A DNA stretch of 60,000 nucleotides. Origin: Acanthaster planci. Its lineage: Eukaryota; Echinodermata; Asteroidea; Valvatida; Acanthasteridae. How positions within the stretch are numbered: position 1 is the stretch's first letter; each line of letters opens with the position of its first letter. The DNA is taken from the NCBI RefSeq assembly GCF_001949145.1, contig NW_019091617.1, forward strand, positions 156,972 through 216,971, given 5' to 3'. Positions 13,501-24,799 of this stretch are shown here, one piece after another. A program made the position numbers and the translations under genes. The notes under the pieces are model-generated. The model was not told the origin of the DNA. It searched no databases and saw only the letters and a program-made list of their open reading frames with translations.

Positions 13501-16500
13501 GACCTTTGGAAAGTCTTACACGGCGGTAACGACTCTGACAGCTTGCGTATCTATAATCACAGCGTGTCGTCGTGCGTCCTGACGTCCTCTTTGACGATTT
13601 CTTCTTACCGGGAACGAGGTTATGCTGGCTCCGTTATTGAATGTTCAGCGTCTACTCGAGGGACCTCAACAACCAAGTTTGCTACCTTTACCATTGCAGG
13701 TTGGCTCTACTGACATTTCATGAAAACAACTGTTAGCACTCGAGCTTGTAAAGTCGTTAAAGCAACTGCAAAAATTATTGTTCGGCAAATGAAAAATGCA
13801 AGTGCTATATTACAAGGGAACAAAAGCCAGCAGATTATCAAGAGTTAATATCAAAAGTTTGTTGCCATGTGTCAAATATCATGGAAGATGACCCGATCTG
13901 AACGCAACAGAATAAAAATCAATTAATCGCTTCAAATATGAAGTTGAATGACCTTTGGGGGAAAATTATGAATTTGCAAAGGATGGTTAAATCATAGTTT
14001 TCTTCCTTTGTCTGCAACTTCAATGTACATTTTCGTTTCTAATACCGTACCTCTTTTGTATTTTCTCTTTTCAGAGGTTGTTGACGAACCTCAAATGTTA
14101 CTTGGTGAAGATGCCACACGACCAGCCCTCCAAGATGCAGCCGTACAGGACAAAGGCATACCTATTGAAATCTTCAACAACATAGATAACAAAAACGATA
14201 TCTGTGGCGGTAGAAGAATATATGCAAAGGAAGACAAAGGTAAGTTAAATCCAGCAAAATGTGCCTCGGATTGAAATTGTTCAGATCATTACAGACTTCA
14301 TGCCAATTCCAGATACCTCTGAACTACATACTTTATTTACCAGTCAGCCATATTGAATTTACAAAGAGAAAAAAGTCATTGTTGTAAATTGACTTAAAAG
14401 CAATTGAACAACACTTTATTCAAATTAAAGCCACTCTACAGATTAATGACGTGTGTTCAAAAGTGCCCCAAGCCACAATAATAAACAGAGATTAACTGAT
14501 GTTTATTACGCTTTCAATCACGTAAATAGTCTGGCACCATCCATTTCGACAGTTGACAGACGATATAAGACATATAGGTAATACGATTGGAGAGAGCGGG
14601 GTTTAAGCATTTTCTCAGACGAAAGTGCAAAACATTTGCATTACTTGTGATAACAAAGTACCCACAATAGACAGGTGAAATCGGATTGGTACAAGTGTAT
14701 CCTGATACACCTTTCAAGCTGTGGTCACTGGCAAGTAACCAGTCTGTATGCTTTCTGTTTCTCTCAAAAGTTATAACAACTGTTCCTTTGACCGTGGAGG
14801 AAGGCGAGTACCAGGAAGTAACTGCTGAGGTGGACGGCCAAGTGTATGTCGCAAATATCCCCGGTCTCCAAACAGCAGAGAATGTCACCTGTGAGTAGAT
14901 GGTTAAATTTGAAATCCCATCTGAGTTCCTTTATAATGCCAGTAAATAAAAGCCACCTGAGGTACTGACCTTGAGATTCAGGCAATGGGACTCGATGCAA
15001 ACCTTCCAGTCTCTCCCAACCCCTGTGCAGTCTTTGAGATGTAACATCTGCTTTTGATTTATTTCTGGGATCTAGCCTCCCTGCTAAGATACATCACGTA
15101 TTTTGGTTCACAAAATGTTTTTGTTCTCTACAGTAATTGTGGTAGTGACGGTGTTTAAATTGCCGAACAACGATTCGCAGTTGAATGTCAGTAGCCCGTC
15201 TGATCAACCGATTCGATTTGGAAGTCTGGTTGTTGGTTTAGATATAATCGACATACAGGGAAATGTGTTCACAGAATTTGAAGATGAGCCTGTCAAACTT
15301 ACATTTCCTGTTTTAGAGGTAGGCTGTAAATGCAGATTTCATGGGTTTGCAAATTAACGCAAAAAATACAAGGTCTGATTATAGGGCCCTAGTAAGTTTC
15401 CTGAATCGTATACCACAACCCTTTTCGTCGATTTTGACAGTCTTGCATGTCGGCAGTCTTATCAAAGAGAAGAATTAAACAAAAACATATTAAAATGGAG
15501 TGGTCTATTCATTGCAAGCTCTTCCAACAAGACGTCATGATTAAGTCTTCATGCTTATTCGCTGAAACAACTGATTTATCATGGCCTGATTTATTTTACA
15601 GATTCAAGACATGGAAATTCCTATTTGCTCTTTTCGGTCCGACGAAGACGAGTAAGATATGTTACTATTTTATTTAAAACATTATTTAAAACGTGGGAGA
15701 ATGTCTAATTGTATGCAATGATTCCATCAATGTTTTCTGTTTGTGTTCGACAAAGGTGACGGAGTGCTTTTTGATTATGCTGAGTTTGTCAAGAGTCGTC
15801 ATTATAACACATTTGAATGAACTTTCTAGCATGAAGAAAGGACACAGAAGGAGTTACAACAATGATCATCGCCTCACGGTCAGACATACAGTAGCAAACA
15901 TTCCAAAAATGCCTTGATTACTGCCTGCAGCTTAGCCGGACAAGTGGGGCCAGTAATATCCTAGCAGTATTTGTGGAGTTTCTTTGCAGTGTACTGCAAC
16001 TTGTAGAAAGAAATAGAAAGGAAATATCTAGCATTAGATTTACTTTTGCCGTTGTGAAATTTTTGTAAAGATATTTTGATGCAATTTTCCGTTATTCATG
16101 CAATTTTTGTAATTTTATTTTGTCACTCTAAAACATCAGTTTTTTTTTCACAAATTTGGCTAAGACTGGCCAACGACATGTTGACCAGCGCAGGACAATT
16201 AAGTTCACGAAAAAGAAAATGCGCTTTTTCATCCCAAGAAGTGATCTTGAAATCTCATACGATACCTTTTCGTGTAAATTCAGTAATAAAAATGATTTAA
16301 ATAAAACACAAGATCTTATACACAACTCCGATATTTATTCCCAAAATAAGTCCAAAAGAGAGCGTTTGATAAGGGCAGTAACTGCACATGAACACTTACG
16401 GGACACAACCTTCAAGCAACTGCTCAAGCATTCAATTTGATGTTGTCAGATCATACCAAGCACCATCGATGGCATGAATATTCAACTTTCAATACTGCAG

Positions 16501-19500
16501 TGCACAACGTTTTAAGGATGCAGATTGCCAGCGAAAAATTGCAGCAATGATCGTGGGGTACAAAGGGGGCTTATGGTTGTGAAACAGGAGGTGCGTAGCA
16601 AGCATTCGCTGCGCTTTGGCTCTGGGCATACCGGGCATGACAGAAAGCGGATGATTGGCCAGATGTTCAAGCCCCATCTTTGTCACCTCTCCATGTTTCT
16701 ATCAATTTTACACTGCAAAATCCGTGGGTTTTATTTTACCTCTGTTTAATTAATGAGCCAGAACAACTGGCGTACCACTGTTGATGTTGATGTTCTGTTT
16801 GAACTCTTTGGCCCTTGTAGGGACTGGCTAACGTATGGCTGCCATGTTGAAGGTATAATAGGCAACGACGTCATGTGTAGCTGCAATCACCTAACACACT
16901 TTGCTATCTTACTTCAAGTGGAGGAGGTGAGGCTTATGTGGATGGAATTTTGGCATTACTAACCTAAAGTATGTTCTTAGTGTATTGTAATATCGCCTGG
17001 ATTTTTCCATTATACCATTAGTTACTATGATTATTATTTCATTTGGCCCAAACGATGAAATTTGTTACAAGCACGGACAATATTGTCAAAGGACGAACAG
17101 AATGACCACAATGGTAATTACTAGCAAAAGCGACTATCACTATGGTCCTACGACCTGCTGATCCATATGCGGTCATTGGAACAACAACAAAAATATAAAA
17201 TATAAGATATTAAATAAATTTTGAATGACAATAGTGCAATATATATTATGTCAGCCCTATAAGTAGTTTACAAAGTGTCCGTCTTGATTCCTTCTATAGG
17301 TCACCCCTTACACCGACACTTCCCTTTTAAACCTCATCACACGGATTGGTCTTGGGTTGTCCATTGTCTGCCTCTCGGTTACATTGTTTGTCTACGCATT
17401 TTGTCGGTAAGTTATTAAGAAAAGCCAAAACACGAAGAAGGGTCCTATCACAAAACATCTACAAGTACCACTGAATACACGGTTTTCCCGCGCCTATGCA
17501 CAAACGAGAGTGGTGCTCATGGTGATTACAACTTTTTAGCAGAGTCCTCCATCTTACGTCACGACGCAGTGCTATACGATCTCTGCCCATAACTGTGCGC
17601 CTGACGTATCCACTTCGGTACTCTATGAAAGCCTTTGTTAAACCTTGCATATATCATCCAACAGTTGATTTGTTCTTTATTAGTAAATGCATCTGAAATG
17701 AAGGTTTCCAATTTACAAGCCAGCCTTCTAGTCATTACCGCAAAAGAGAACACCTTGGTTGGCGCTGATTTGGATTTGTTTTTTCAGAATGCGTTGCGGC
17801 TAAGTGAATATCACGTCACTAGCCATAGTTGCGGCACTCTAAAACACCACATGCAAGAAAATATATTGCAATTTTCAGCCATCAAAAGTTGATGAATGCA
17901 TTAACACAAGTCCCAGGTAATGCAGCTTGTTTCCATCTCTTTACCTGTCCAAGTAAGGAAGACAATTACGCCCTTAAAAGAGGATAATCAGGGAGGCCAT
18001 TTGCTTCAAGGTCAGTGGTCACATGTTTATACTGACATTGCCGAGATGAAGGGAAATTTCCTCTGGTGCTGATAGGGGGCTATGTATTACACATCTGTTT
18101 TGAAGTTGATCAATACTCAGAGATTTTGTAGGAAAAACAGATCATTAAGCCACTTAAATCTAAATGTAATGGTAATGCAAACCTCAGAACACATGGACAC
18201 CCTAATGAACATTGTACATTTGACATAAATTACCTAAATGCTTTCGTGTTTTTAATTTCTTTTGATTTTTCCAGCTTGACCAGTACCCGCATCGTAACAC
18301 ACGCTAATCTGGCAGTAGCTCTTATGATATCTCACATCACTTTTTTGTTCATTGGCACTGAAAACCCGGTAAGAATCTAACTAGATCAAATAGATAGACG
18401 TCAGCTGTGACGTCAGGTGACATTCCATTCCGATTCAATTCAATTTCACATTTATTTCCATACTGCCATCAAAGTAGATGAAATACTTTGAAACCTTAAA
18501 ATAATAGAGTACATTATAGTGAAGGAGGAAATATTAATAAATGGTTAATGATGGTTCCATCATCATCCATTTAGGCTATTAATATTTCCTCCTTCACGTC
18601 ATGTGACGGCCAGATAAGTAGAAGCTTGTACTGAAGAGCTTAAACAACATACAGAAACAAACAACAAGAAAACAGACAGTTTACCCGGGATCTTCCATGT
18701 ATTTGTGTAGTTTAACCGATTCAACCTGTCTGATTTGATTAGCTTTACCAGAAAAAGGGCTTTTCCAGCAAAAACTAAGATCTAGAATATAAACGTAAAA
18801 TCATAAGGCATTATCGTATAAGGATAATAGGTTAGGTATAAGTCGATAACTCTTTTAAAACTTTAAAACAAGCATTTTTTCCTTGAATAAAGGAGACTGC
18901 CAGGCTGCACACCTGGGCAGCGTATTAGATAACATTTTTTTATAATTGACATTTTACAACTAGGAAAAACAGAAACAAAAAGAAAAAGTACCTGAAGGTT
19001 TGGAGCCACGGTCATTCTAAAAAAAAACAATTACTTTTTTTACCTAGTCCACTGCAAAACAGTTTTGATAAACTGGTGTTAATTTAATATTCTTTGCCTT
19101 ATCCAGCATTTTAGCAGACTCAGTGTTGTCCACTGAAAACAAACGATGTCAATTTTTTTGTATCATATAGTTAACAAGCCAAGTAAGCCGGCCTCCATTT
19201 TTCCCCCTTTTTGTGTCCACCACGTGCCCTTTGATGAGGCTGAAGGGCACTGACAAACTTTATATTTAAACATTTTGTTTTGAAAGCCCCGTTAAAATCA
19301 GCAGAGTAATGGTTTCGGATAAATACTCACACTCAAACCAACATCAAGCACCCTGTCACCACCAACATCAACAACTCAGTGATTGACCTTAACGGGATGC
19401 ATATCGCACCGTTGTAATTCATGTATATCTATGTCTATCTATTAAACGTCCTTTTCCACGTTTCAGGGCACTCGTTCATGATACATGTTTAACTAAACAA

Positions 19501-22500
19501 GTAACCTGCCTACTATGGATAAAGCCATAAAGAAAGATGCAGATTAAGAATCAGAATTAGGTGGCATTTGGATACCCAGCTGGTTTCAATTACTTTGGTT
19601 CTTTCAGTGGTTGAATTTTGAAAAACAGGGGGTTGGTATTAAGAACGAAAAAGGCCCCAAGCTTATTCTGCATAAAACATGCTTTATTCGTTATACTTTT
19701 TAAGGAAAATGTGCCATTCTTCTTTTCAGACTGCGTGTAAGGCGGTTGCCATCTTGCTTCATTACTTCCTGCTAGCAGCTTTCACCTGGATGGCTCTAGA
19801 GGGCGTGTTTCTATACATCAAATCTACCCCCACATTCCAATGGAAGATCCGACTTCCAGGGTGGCTTCTGATTGGTTGGGGTATGTGAAGCATTTATGTT
19901 AAATTGGTTCAAAGAGAAAATACAAGCAGAAAAATCAAATGCCAGTTGCACACAAACTTATCATAGCCCTATACCGATTCTCCATTTTTATTTGCTGAAG
20001 CATTATTATTCAGGCAGAGAAACATGTCTGCTAAAACAAACCTATTCGTGATTAGAAATATTAGGGGAACGTTTTGCTCTGAGAAGAGTCAGAAATGAGA
20101 GAAAGTCAAGACTAGGCCCACTCAACCTTCCCTGTTGACTTGTTGAGGTGAAATCCCAGCAAAACCCTTGTGGTTATCGTCTAGTTACGTAAGGGAACGC
20201 TGAGACAAACAAAACTCAACATACACAATTCAATCCGCTCTTTGCGTGCTACTGCAAAAGCCTCAATCTGGCAACTAGGCCTATAGCCGGTTTGCCCCTG
20301 CTGTGTCAGCTTTTATACCATATGATTAAAACAATATTTAAAAAGCCCTAACCCTCCAAGCTCCGGAGGGTTGGGATGTTACTCCTGAATAATAAATAAC
20401 AGAGTTACTTTGTTCTTCTGTTTGGACCAGGATGCCCCGTAGGAATAGTAGGAACTTCGATGGCTGTGCGTATGCAAAGCTATGGTCGTGCAAAGAGGTA
20501 TGTTATTTTTGCTACGAAAAGTTATTAGTAGGTGCTAAAAATTAGAGAGAATTTAAAGCCATTCAACTATTATGTTTCAACACGAAATCAGTGTTTGTTA
20601 TTGAGAGTGTCTTCAGAAATTCATCCATTGCAGAAAATGTTACGCAGGATCTCCGACTGTGTTAGGCCCTTTTCCAAATAAATCAATGAAAAAAACCCTG
20701 AAAGACGAAACAACATAAAGGTTACCAGGTTTCACGAATATTTACTAATGCAAGAAAATCAAAGGAGACTACGGAGGATATACAGCATGACAATCGTATG
20801 ACAGCTGAATGTCGTTTACTGAAAAGACGAAATACTGCACTATAAGTTATTCCAGACACGAGGACGGCATTGGATAGGAACAAATTGCGGTGTAATTTGT
20901 ATTTTCTTGTCATTATTTAACTTCAGCTGCTGGCTTTCATTTGATGGTGGCTTCGTCTGGGCTTTTCTAGCGCCAGTACTGTTTGTCCTTATCGTGAGTA
21001 GAAACTCCTCAAAATATACGCTATAGATTCCTAGGGTAGTATAAAATAAACCAGTCAGTTAGAAATTGCTCAGGAATATTTACATCTCTATTAAAATTCC
21101 GTTTGAATGCATAGAAAAAATTCCCTAGCACTTACATAAATGGCTCAGTATGTGGATAATGTAGATATTTCGATCATTACAGAAGATAACATGCTCCTCA
21201 CTCCTACTATCTTATTGCAGTTAGTTTCCTGAGGAAGGGCATTTTTGTGTTTCAAAATTATTTGTTTGCTTGGTTAATCCCATTTGGACAGACTCTGTTT
21301 TGCTTTATTAGTTTTGTCGGCAAAACCATTATGTACCGTTGCAATAAAAAAGAAAATATGGTACTGGTCTAGGGAATCATACTACAGTACACTTCTTTTG
21401 CGCGACGATCTGTCAGCAAATTTTATATGGCACCCCCATTCAAAACAGTCTAACGACACCCGTGTTCAGTGACCTTATTTTGATTATAAATCTCCTTGGC
21501 ATTTGAAACCTACTACTTTATACCTTCTAGCTGAGCACCTGTCTTTGATTGAAAATAATGCCAACAAAGTAACAAAGCTGCAGAAACTGTGAATAGATAC
21601 ATTTGGCGGGATTTTTATGCAACAAGGGCGCAGGCAAACCTTTGTTGTAAAACTACTTTAATTCCCTAACAGGTCACCCCTAGTGATATCAATGGTTTTC
21701 CCTTTCCACTTGCCCTTAATTTTGGCTCTGAGATAATGAAAAAAAAATAGAAAAAAGAGGAAAACATTCATGGGAAAAAGTTCGTATATTTTTAGCCTCC
21801 GTTCCCCTGACCGACCCATCCTCAAGGACCAAAAACAGAATAATTGAATTAACTCAAGACAATCAGAGACTAGCTCCCAAGACTTTTTTCATCATATAGA
21901 TTACACGCGGTCGTCCAAGAACGAGTTTGCAAAAATGTCGCAGTTCTGCAAGACGTCTGTAGTGGCTTGGCGTAAATATTACTGAACATTTGAAGCCAAT
22001 CTTTTTTTTTATTATTTGAACAGGGAAACAGCGTTATTTTGATTCGGCTCATCTTTGTCTTTTTCTCTCTGAGGAGCAACAAGAAAAAATCGGAGGCGGA
22101 AAAAGTCAAGTAAAAACGCTTTTCATTTAAAAGATTCCAGCAAACTGCGTTTATTTTACAGGATATAAACTACACAAAACAAGCTGATCTCTCAAAAAGT
22201 TTATATTTGTTAATCAACTATTAGCACCAAAATCCTAATAAACACACCATGATATAAAAGCAAGGATCCCCCTACTTGAATGGCCGGATACAAGCTGCTG
22301 GATGTAATTCATGCAAATGACTGGCAATGAATGCACAGTAACAAAGGGGAAGGTCAGCTATAAACTGATGTATTTCAAACGAGGAATAGGCCCCACCTTT
22401 CCAAACGACTCCTTTTAAAGTAATGATTGAATTAAATATCTGCTATTGGTAGAGCTGGTTTGCGGATGTTGATTGTTCTTGAACCTCTTCTTGGCTTGCC

Positions 22501-24341
22501 GTGGATTCTGGGCTTATTCTACATTGACGGGAGCACTATTGGATTTGCCTATGCCTCTGCGATAGTAAACAGTCTACAGGTATGACAGTGAGTAACAAGG
22601 ACATCGCCAAAAACTGTCTTTGTAGAAATTCATTATTCAAACTTGTGCTGCTTCCTTTGAGACATAGTCCAGGATTATCTGAAATACATTCGACCTTAAA
22701 GACAGTGCTAAGCAAAATGCTGTTATACTTCTCATTGAAATGTACAACAGTCAAATTCATTTGTTTTCTTTTACACAGGGCGTCTTTGTATTCATTTCGC
22801 AGTGCCTCTTTGACAAAGACGTAAGTCTTCTCGTATATTAAAAGGCCGATAGCGATACGTTTTCTGCGAAAACCAATCTGCAACTTGTACTCTTTTTCGA
22901 CCTATAAAAATCATATTTCCTTAATTGTTATTCCTGACAAATGCAATTTTGAAATATAAACAATGCTCGTGTTTCCTGGTCAATCGAGAGTGCTGGTAAT
23001 TTGCAATGTCATTTTTATCTTCCAGTGTATAATTTTCATAATTTTATTTAAAGGGCTACGTGCCAAATTATTAACATAATTATTCGGTATTAAACGTAGC
23101 ACTACAAAAGTGAGTAGGCCTACCCAAGCCGGCAAAATGTAAAACAAATCAGCAGTTTGCGCGAAAAGTAACGCGACATTTGGGCTCCCCTCTGCGGTGG
23201 CGTCACAGTTTTACTCATGAATATGTAAATATTCATTATTATATCCTAAAAAGGCGGTAAGATACTCTTTTAAATAAGGGAATAAATATGTGCTTGGCTA
23301 ATATTTATCGCGAGTTTAAGACCAGCGAAGGAGCATTCACTCTCCTCAGTCGATCTTTAACTTTAGTTCAAAGCACTTATTTATTTCTATTCATAAATAC
23401 TTTTTTTTTAATCAGAGAGACCAAAAAAAGTCATTATACTTTCATTTTACCAAACATCCTTGTTCATATTATGGTATATTCCATGTGGAAGTGGGCCAGA
23501 AGAATCTCCATATATGGACTTTGCACAGGCTGCCTAGCTCAAATTCTGGGCCAGAACTTTTTTTATTTTTTGGTTTACCTAGCACTAAAAATCAAGTCTC
23601 AGCAGGCATTACCAAATATTGTTAAGACACGGTCTGGCTCAGCGTTGTTGAAAAGGGAAACTGTCTGAACTATTTATGAATATAGCTTAATTAAAACTGA
23701 AAATCAGGTTAATCGATCAATAAAAGTGTAGATACTGTAGGTCTGCATTGTGAAATTAGATTTATGCACCTAAACGAAAATTATTGTTGTTGGAAGACCT
23801 TTTTATTTCCCATCGACCTTTTCTGTATTTCAATAATGTTGTACGCTAGACACAAAATAATGGATGTGCCATGACGACCATAACTACGAAAATGAAGAAT
23901 TAAGTAAACGAATAAGGCCTAGGTTCTTCGAGGACTCTGATTAAATTACGAATTTTTGTTCAAACCAAGTACCTTTATAACTAATTTACGACGAAATGTT
24001 TTACAGGTGAGGCAATTCTTTCGGTCTAAGAGGTCAAGAGTTGAGGCGATCAATGTTAATGTGGAGTCAACAGGGATTTCTACATTGGGTAAGTCTTTGG
24101 AATGAAACAAAACAACAGCAAAAACGATATCAACAACTGTAATAGAAAACACAGCAGCAACCATTGGCGTCTATACGAACAGCTGACCATTATACACATT
24201 CAAGCAAGCCTAAATATAGAGGAAAAATAATTGATAGCGCCACAAGTCATTTATAAGTTTTAATGTGACTTTTGTTTTATTTCAGTTACAGCAACTGTGT
24301 CAGAGTCTGTGACGGTGGGTAGGGGCGACAGTGTTAATTGA
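4494..24341 (+). CDS. Adhesion G-protein-coupled receptor (aGPCR-1), complete, 18 exons
   Basis: Hand-built exon chain: 4494-4569, 12371-13135, 13370-13699, 14075-14239, 14771-14890, 15134-15318, 15602-15651, 16821-16926, 17300-17406, 18275-18368, 19730-19880, 20431-20497, 20927-20993, 22024-22109, 22453-22579, 22779-22820, 24007-24088, 24286-24341. Every junction has GT/AG and matching phase. The total of 2676 nt gives 891 aa plus TGA. Domain order: signal peptide, LamG/pentraxin-like fold (about 26-281), Ig-like domain (about 282-391), linker, short GAIN subdomain B, GPS with cleavable HLT, TM1-TM7, tail of about 50 aa ending RGDSVN. Such receptors sit in the plasma membrane, self-cleave at the GPS and signal through a tethered agonist, here starting THFAILLQ. 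The ligand is unknown. Exon 1 is assigned by its signal sequence and phase across a 7.8 kb intron, so it is the least certain exon. A paralogue lies at 43748-60000. Confidence 0.85.
5081..6275. repeat. Rearranged repeat: two direct copies and one inverted copy
   Basis: A plus-strand copy at about 5081-5395 recurs at about 5942-6270 (shared blocks include CTCGCTGCTGGATAC, CACTTCCATTATCGTGTCCA and CATGAATTATCCATGATGCA). An inverted partial copy lies at about 5600-5800. A separate plus-strand copy of the tail block (GAGCT..ATTGCATTTTG type) sits at about 5850-5930. The arrangement suggests serial insertion and rearrangement of one non-coding element in intron 1 of aGPCR-1. Confidence 0.65.
5565..5621. 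repeat. Perfect 16-bp hairpin
   Basis: CATGATGCATTGTAAG at 5565-5580 is followed after 25 bases by its exact reverse complement at 5606-5621. It lies at the boundary of the inverted copy of the surrounding repeat and may be a terminal or foldback end of that element. Confidence 0.7.
6280..8650. other. Intron 1 of aGPCR-1, no supported exon
   Basis: AT-rich sequence with a short local duplication (GATGATAATTGGTATAG-like, 6411-6455). Short open frames such as 7152-7424 and 8067-8273 have no recognisable domain and no convincing splice context. Confidence 0.45.
9038..10957 (+). pseudogene. Decayed SAM-domain repeat gene
   Basis: Two exon-like pieces together resemble a SAM domain: 9038-9108 (MDGVRSILEDWGVRGF...) and 9858-9970 (NGIDGDAFELIDRDAIKYL, then RLKFLQRFNQRV). 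Using the GTAAG donor at 9109, the junction creates a stop; only a weaker donor at 9105 restores frame. A third block at about 10200-10449 is acidic and then reads FINRLKESSLPSSTVHRII. A fourth, at about 10563-10900, has QCFVILEKQPVECESLL and SWQFIDSVVFEV but carries an in-frame stop near 10611. From memory, this layout matches multi-copy SAM-containing families of fish and marine invertebrates thought to be spread by mobile elements; the family is not named with certainty. It lies inside intron 1 of aGPCR-1 on the same strand. Confidence 0.5.
11000..12370. other. Intron 1 tail, AT-rich, repeat remnants
   Basis: No coding signal. At 11870-12157 there are degenerate GGGTAA/TTACCCA motifs and a terminal TTTTTAGAGTG that resembles the inverted end of a DNA element (see findings). 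Confidence 0.4.
12371..13135 (+). CDS. aGPCR-1 exon 2: LamG/pentraxin-like ectodomain
   Basis: A single 765-nt symmetrical (phase 1-1) exon encodes about 255 residues with the pattern of a concanavalin-like LamG jelly roll: VTWSVWLKLC (strand typical of the family), an internal ISTWFQVACTF motif followed by AVYVNGLRVP, and a closing 'isNLILADGILGQDDIQNLF' type ending. These match Laminin_G_3/pentraxin-type domains found in adhesion GPCRs. Several Cys residues and N-glycosylation sequons are present. It probably mediates ligand or matrix binding. Its symmetrical phase means it can be gained or lost without a frameshift, as seen in the paralogue. Confidence 0.8.
13370..13699 (+). CDS. aGPCR-1 exon 3: Ig-like domain
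   Basis: This phase 1-1 exon follows a strong pyrimidine tract. It encodes about 110 residues with an Ig-like layout: a B-strand Cys (HLNCTAS), a core Trp (AIAWRVY), then SSLTISSYRERGYAGS and an F-strand-like Cys (IECSAST), with two further Cys that may form an extra bridge. The longer open frame beginning at 13336 is not used, because its upstream part cannot be joined in phase to exon 2. Confidence 0.75.
14075..15318 (+). CDS. aGPCR-1 exons 4-6: linker and short GAIN subdomain B
   Basis: The exons are 14075-14239 (acidic linker), 14771-14890 and 15134-15318. The last two encode the beta-strand pattern that precedes a GPS (PLTVEEGEYQEV, VYVANIPGL, then SLVVGLDIIDIQG and DEPVKLTFPVLE). The block is much shorter than a full GAIN domain of roughly 300 residues, so subdomain A appears absent or reduced to the linker. 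Exon 5 is 120 nt and exon 6 is 185 nt, matching 120 and 188 nt in aGPCR-2. Confidence 0.75.
15602..16926 (+). CDS. aGPCR-1 exons 7-8: intact GPS proteolysis site
   Basis: The exons are 15602-15651 and 16821-16926, joined in phase 2. Together they give the four-cysteine GPS: ICSFRSDEDE, then DWLTYGCHVEG, then MCSCNHLTHFAILLQ. The catalytic His-Leu-Thr is present, so autoproteolysis between Leu and Thr is expected. The new N-terminus THFAILLQ fits the tethered-agonist consensus of this receptor class. Confidence 0.88.
17300..18368 (+). CDS. aGPCR-1 exons 9-10: TM1 and TM2
   Basis: The exons are 17300-17406 (TM1, LITRIGLGLSIVCLSVTLFV) and 18275-18368 (TM2, with THANLAVALM). The His and Asn of the class B2 'IHxNL' motif are present. 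Phases (0 to 2, then 2 to 0) are continuous. The intron between them is about 870 bases and has no other recognised content. Confidence 0.85.
18519..18597. repeat. Perfect 21-bp inverted repeat in an aGPCR-1 intron
   Basis: Arms at 18519-18539 and 18577-18597 are exact reverse complements (GTGAAGGAGGAAATATTAAT plus one more A) around a 37-base loop. It lies in the TM2-TM3 intron. Perfect identity suggests a recent insertion or a functional fold; it could equally be a small foldback element. Confidence 0.75.
18600..19729. other. TM2-TM3 intron remainder
   Basis: AT-rich intron sequence with no second gene or RNA motif recognised. The final stretch before 19730 has a TTCTTCTTTTCAG acceptor. 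Confidence 0.5.
19730..20993 (+). CDS. aGPCR-1 exons 11-13: TM3, TM4, ECL2
   Basis: The exons are 19730-19880, 20431-20497 and 20927-20993. The TM3 exon holds the conserved Cys (TACKAVAILLHYF) and WMALEGVFLY, which includes the TM3 glutamate of class B receptors. TM4 begins GWGCPVGIVG and ends with a conserved YG. ECL2 carries SCWLS followed by FVWAFLAPVLFVLI. The TM3 Cys and the CW Cys form the standard extracellular disulfide in this family. Confidence 0.87.
22024..22820 (+). CDS. aGPCR-1 exons 14-16: TM5 end/ICL3, TM6, TM7
   Basis: The exons are 22024-22109 (end of TM5 and a basic ICL3), 22453-22579 (TM6 with PLLGLPWILGLFY) and 22779-22820 (TM7 core GVFVFISQCLFDKD). The acceptor of the TM6 exon is set at 22453 because the next AG would shift the frame. 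Confidence 0.85.
22821..24006. other. TM7-tail intron
   Basis: A 1.2 kb intron. A 126-codon open frame at 23288-23668 is AT-rich, hydrophobic by composition and unsupported by motif or splice context, so it is not called as a gene. Confidence 0.5.
24007..24341 (+). CDS. aGPCR-1 exons 17-18: cytoplasmic tail
   Basis: The exons are 24007-24088 and 24286-24341. They encode a basic membrane-proximal stretch (RQFFRSKRSR) and a Ser/Thr/Val-rich tail ending GRGDSVN before TGA. Splice sites and phases (0 to 1, then 1) fit. No clear AATAAA occurs soon after the stop, so the 3' UTR end is not placed. Confidence 0.72.
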
Positions 24342-24520
24342 GGCACCTTCGCTTAGGTGCTGTGTTTATAACAAGTTTATTGCACCGTTCGTAGGTATCC
24401 TTATGCACTGCAGTGTTGCTAATGCGGGACCAAAGCATAGGAAGATGACGGACCTGTCCTGATTAACGTGTGCCTACACCGCGACGTCGTTCACCCGATC
24501 CAGCTACCCACCGCTGCTTG

Positions 24521-24774
24521 TCAGTAGGGCTTGCACACCAAATACGCCACGCTATAAGCAGGTTGGTATTATAGCGTCGTACCAGGACTACGTTCGCCCC
24601 ACTTGTAAGTATGGCATAAAAAGCGCCCCCACTTGAAACACAACAGAGAGCCACTGCTGCAGTGCACAAGCTAAAACTGGTCTAGTTTACAAGTGTGGAG
24701 AACGTAGTCCATGCTACGATCCTATGATACCGACCTACTCAAAGCATGGCTTATTTGGTGCAACTCTACTCATA
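24521..24774. mobile_element. Foldback element with imperfect long inverted arms
   Basis: The left arm at about 24521-24609 and right arm at about 24687-24774 are diverged reverse complements; for example GGACTACGTTC on the left corresponds to GAACGTAGTCC on the right, and CACCAAATA corresponds to TATTTGGTG. The 77-base centre has no coding signal. It lies just downstream of the aGPCR-1 stop, possibly within its 3' UTR. Confidence 0.6.
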
Positions 24775-24799
24775 AGTAACGGGGGGGTAGTCCAATTGG

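Noticed and set aside
20345-20375. Hairpin AACCCTCC...GGAGGGTT resembling an intrinsic terminator
   Set aside because: It is an eight-base stem in a eukaryotic intron with no following T-run; intrinsic terminators are not expected here.
23288-23668. 126-codon open frame between TM7 and the tail of aGPCR-1
   Set aside because: It lies within an intron, has AT-driven hydrophobic composition, and shows no motif, splice link or start context.
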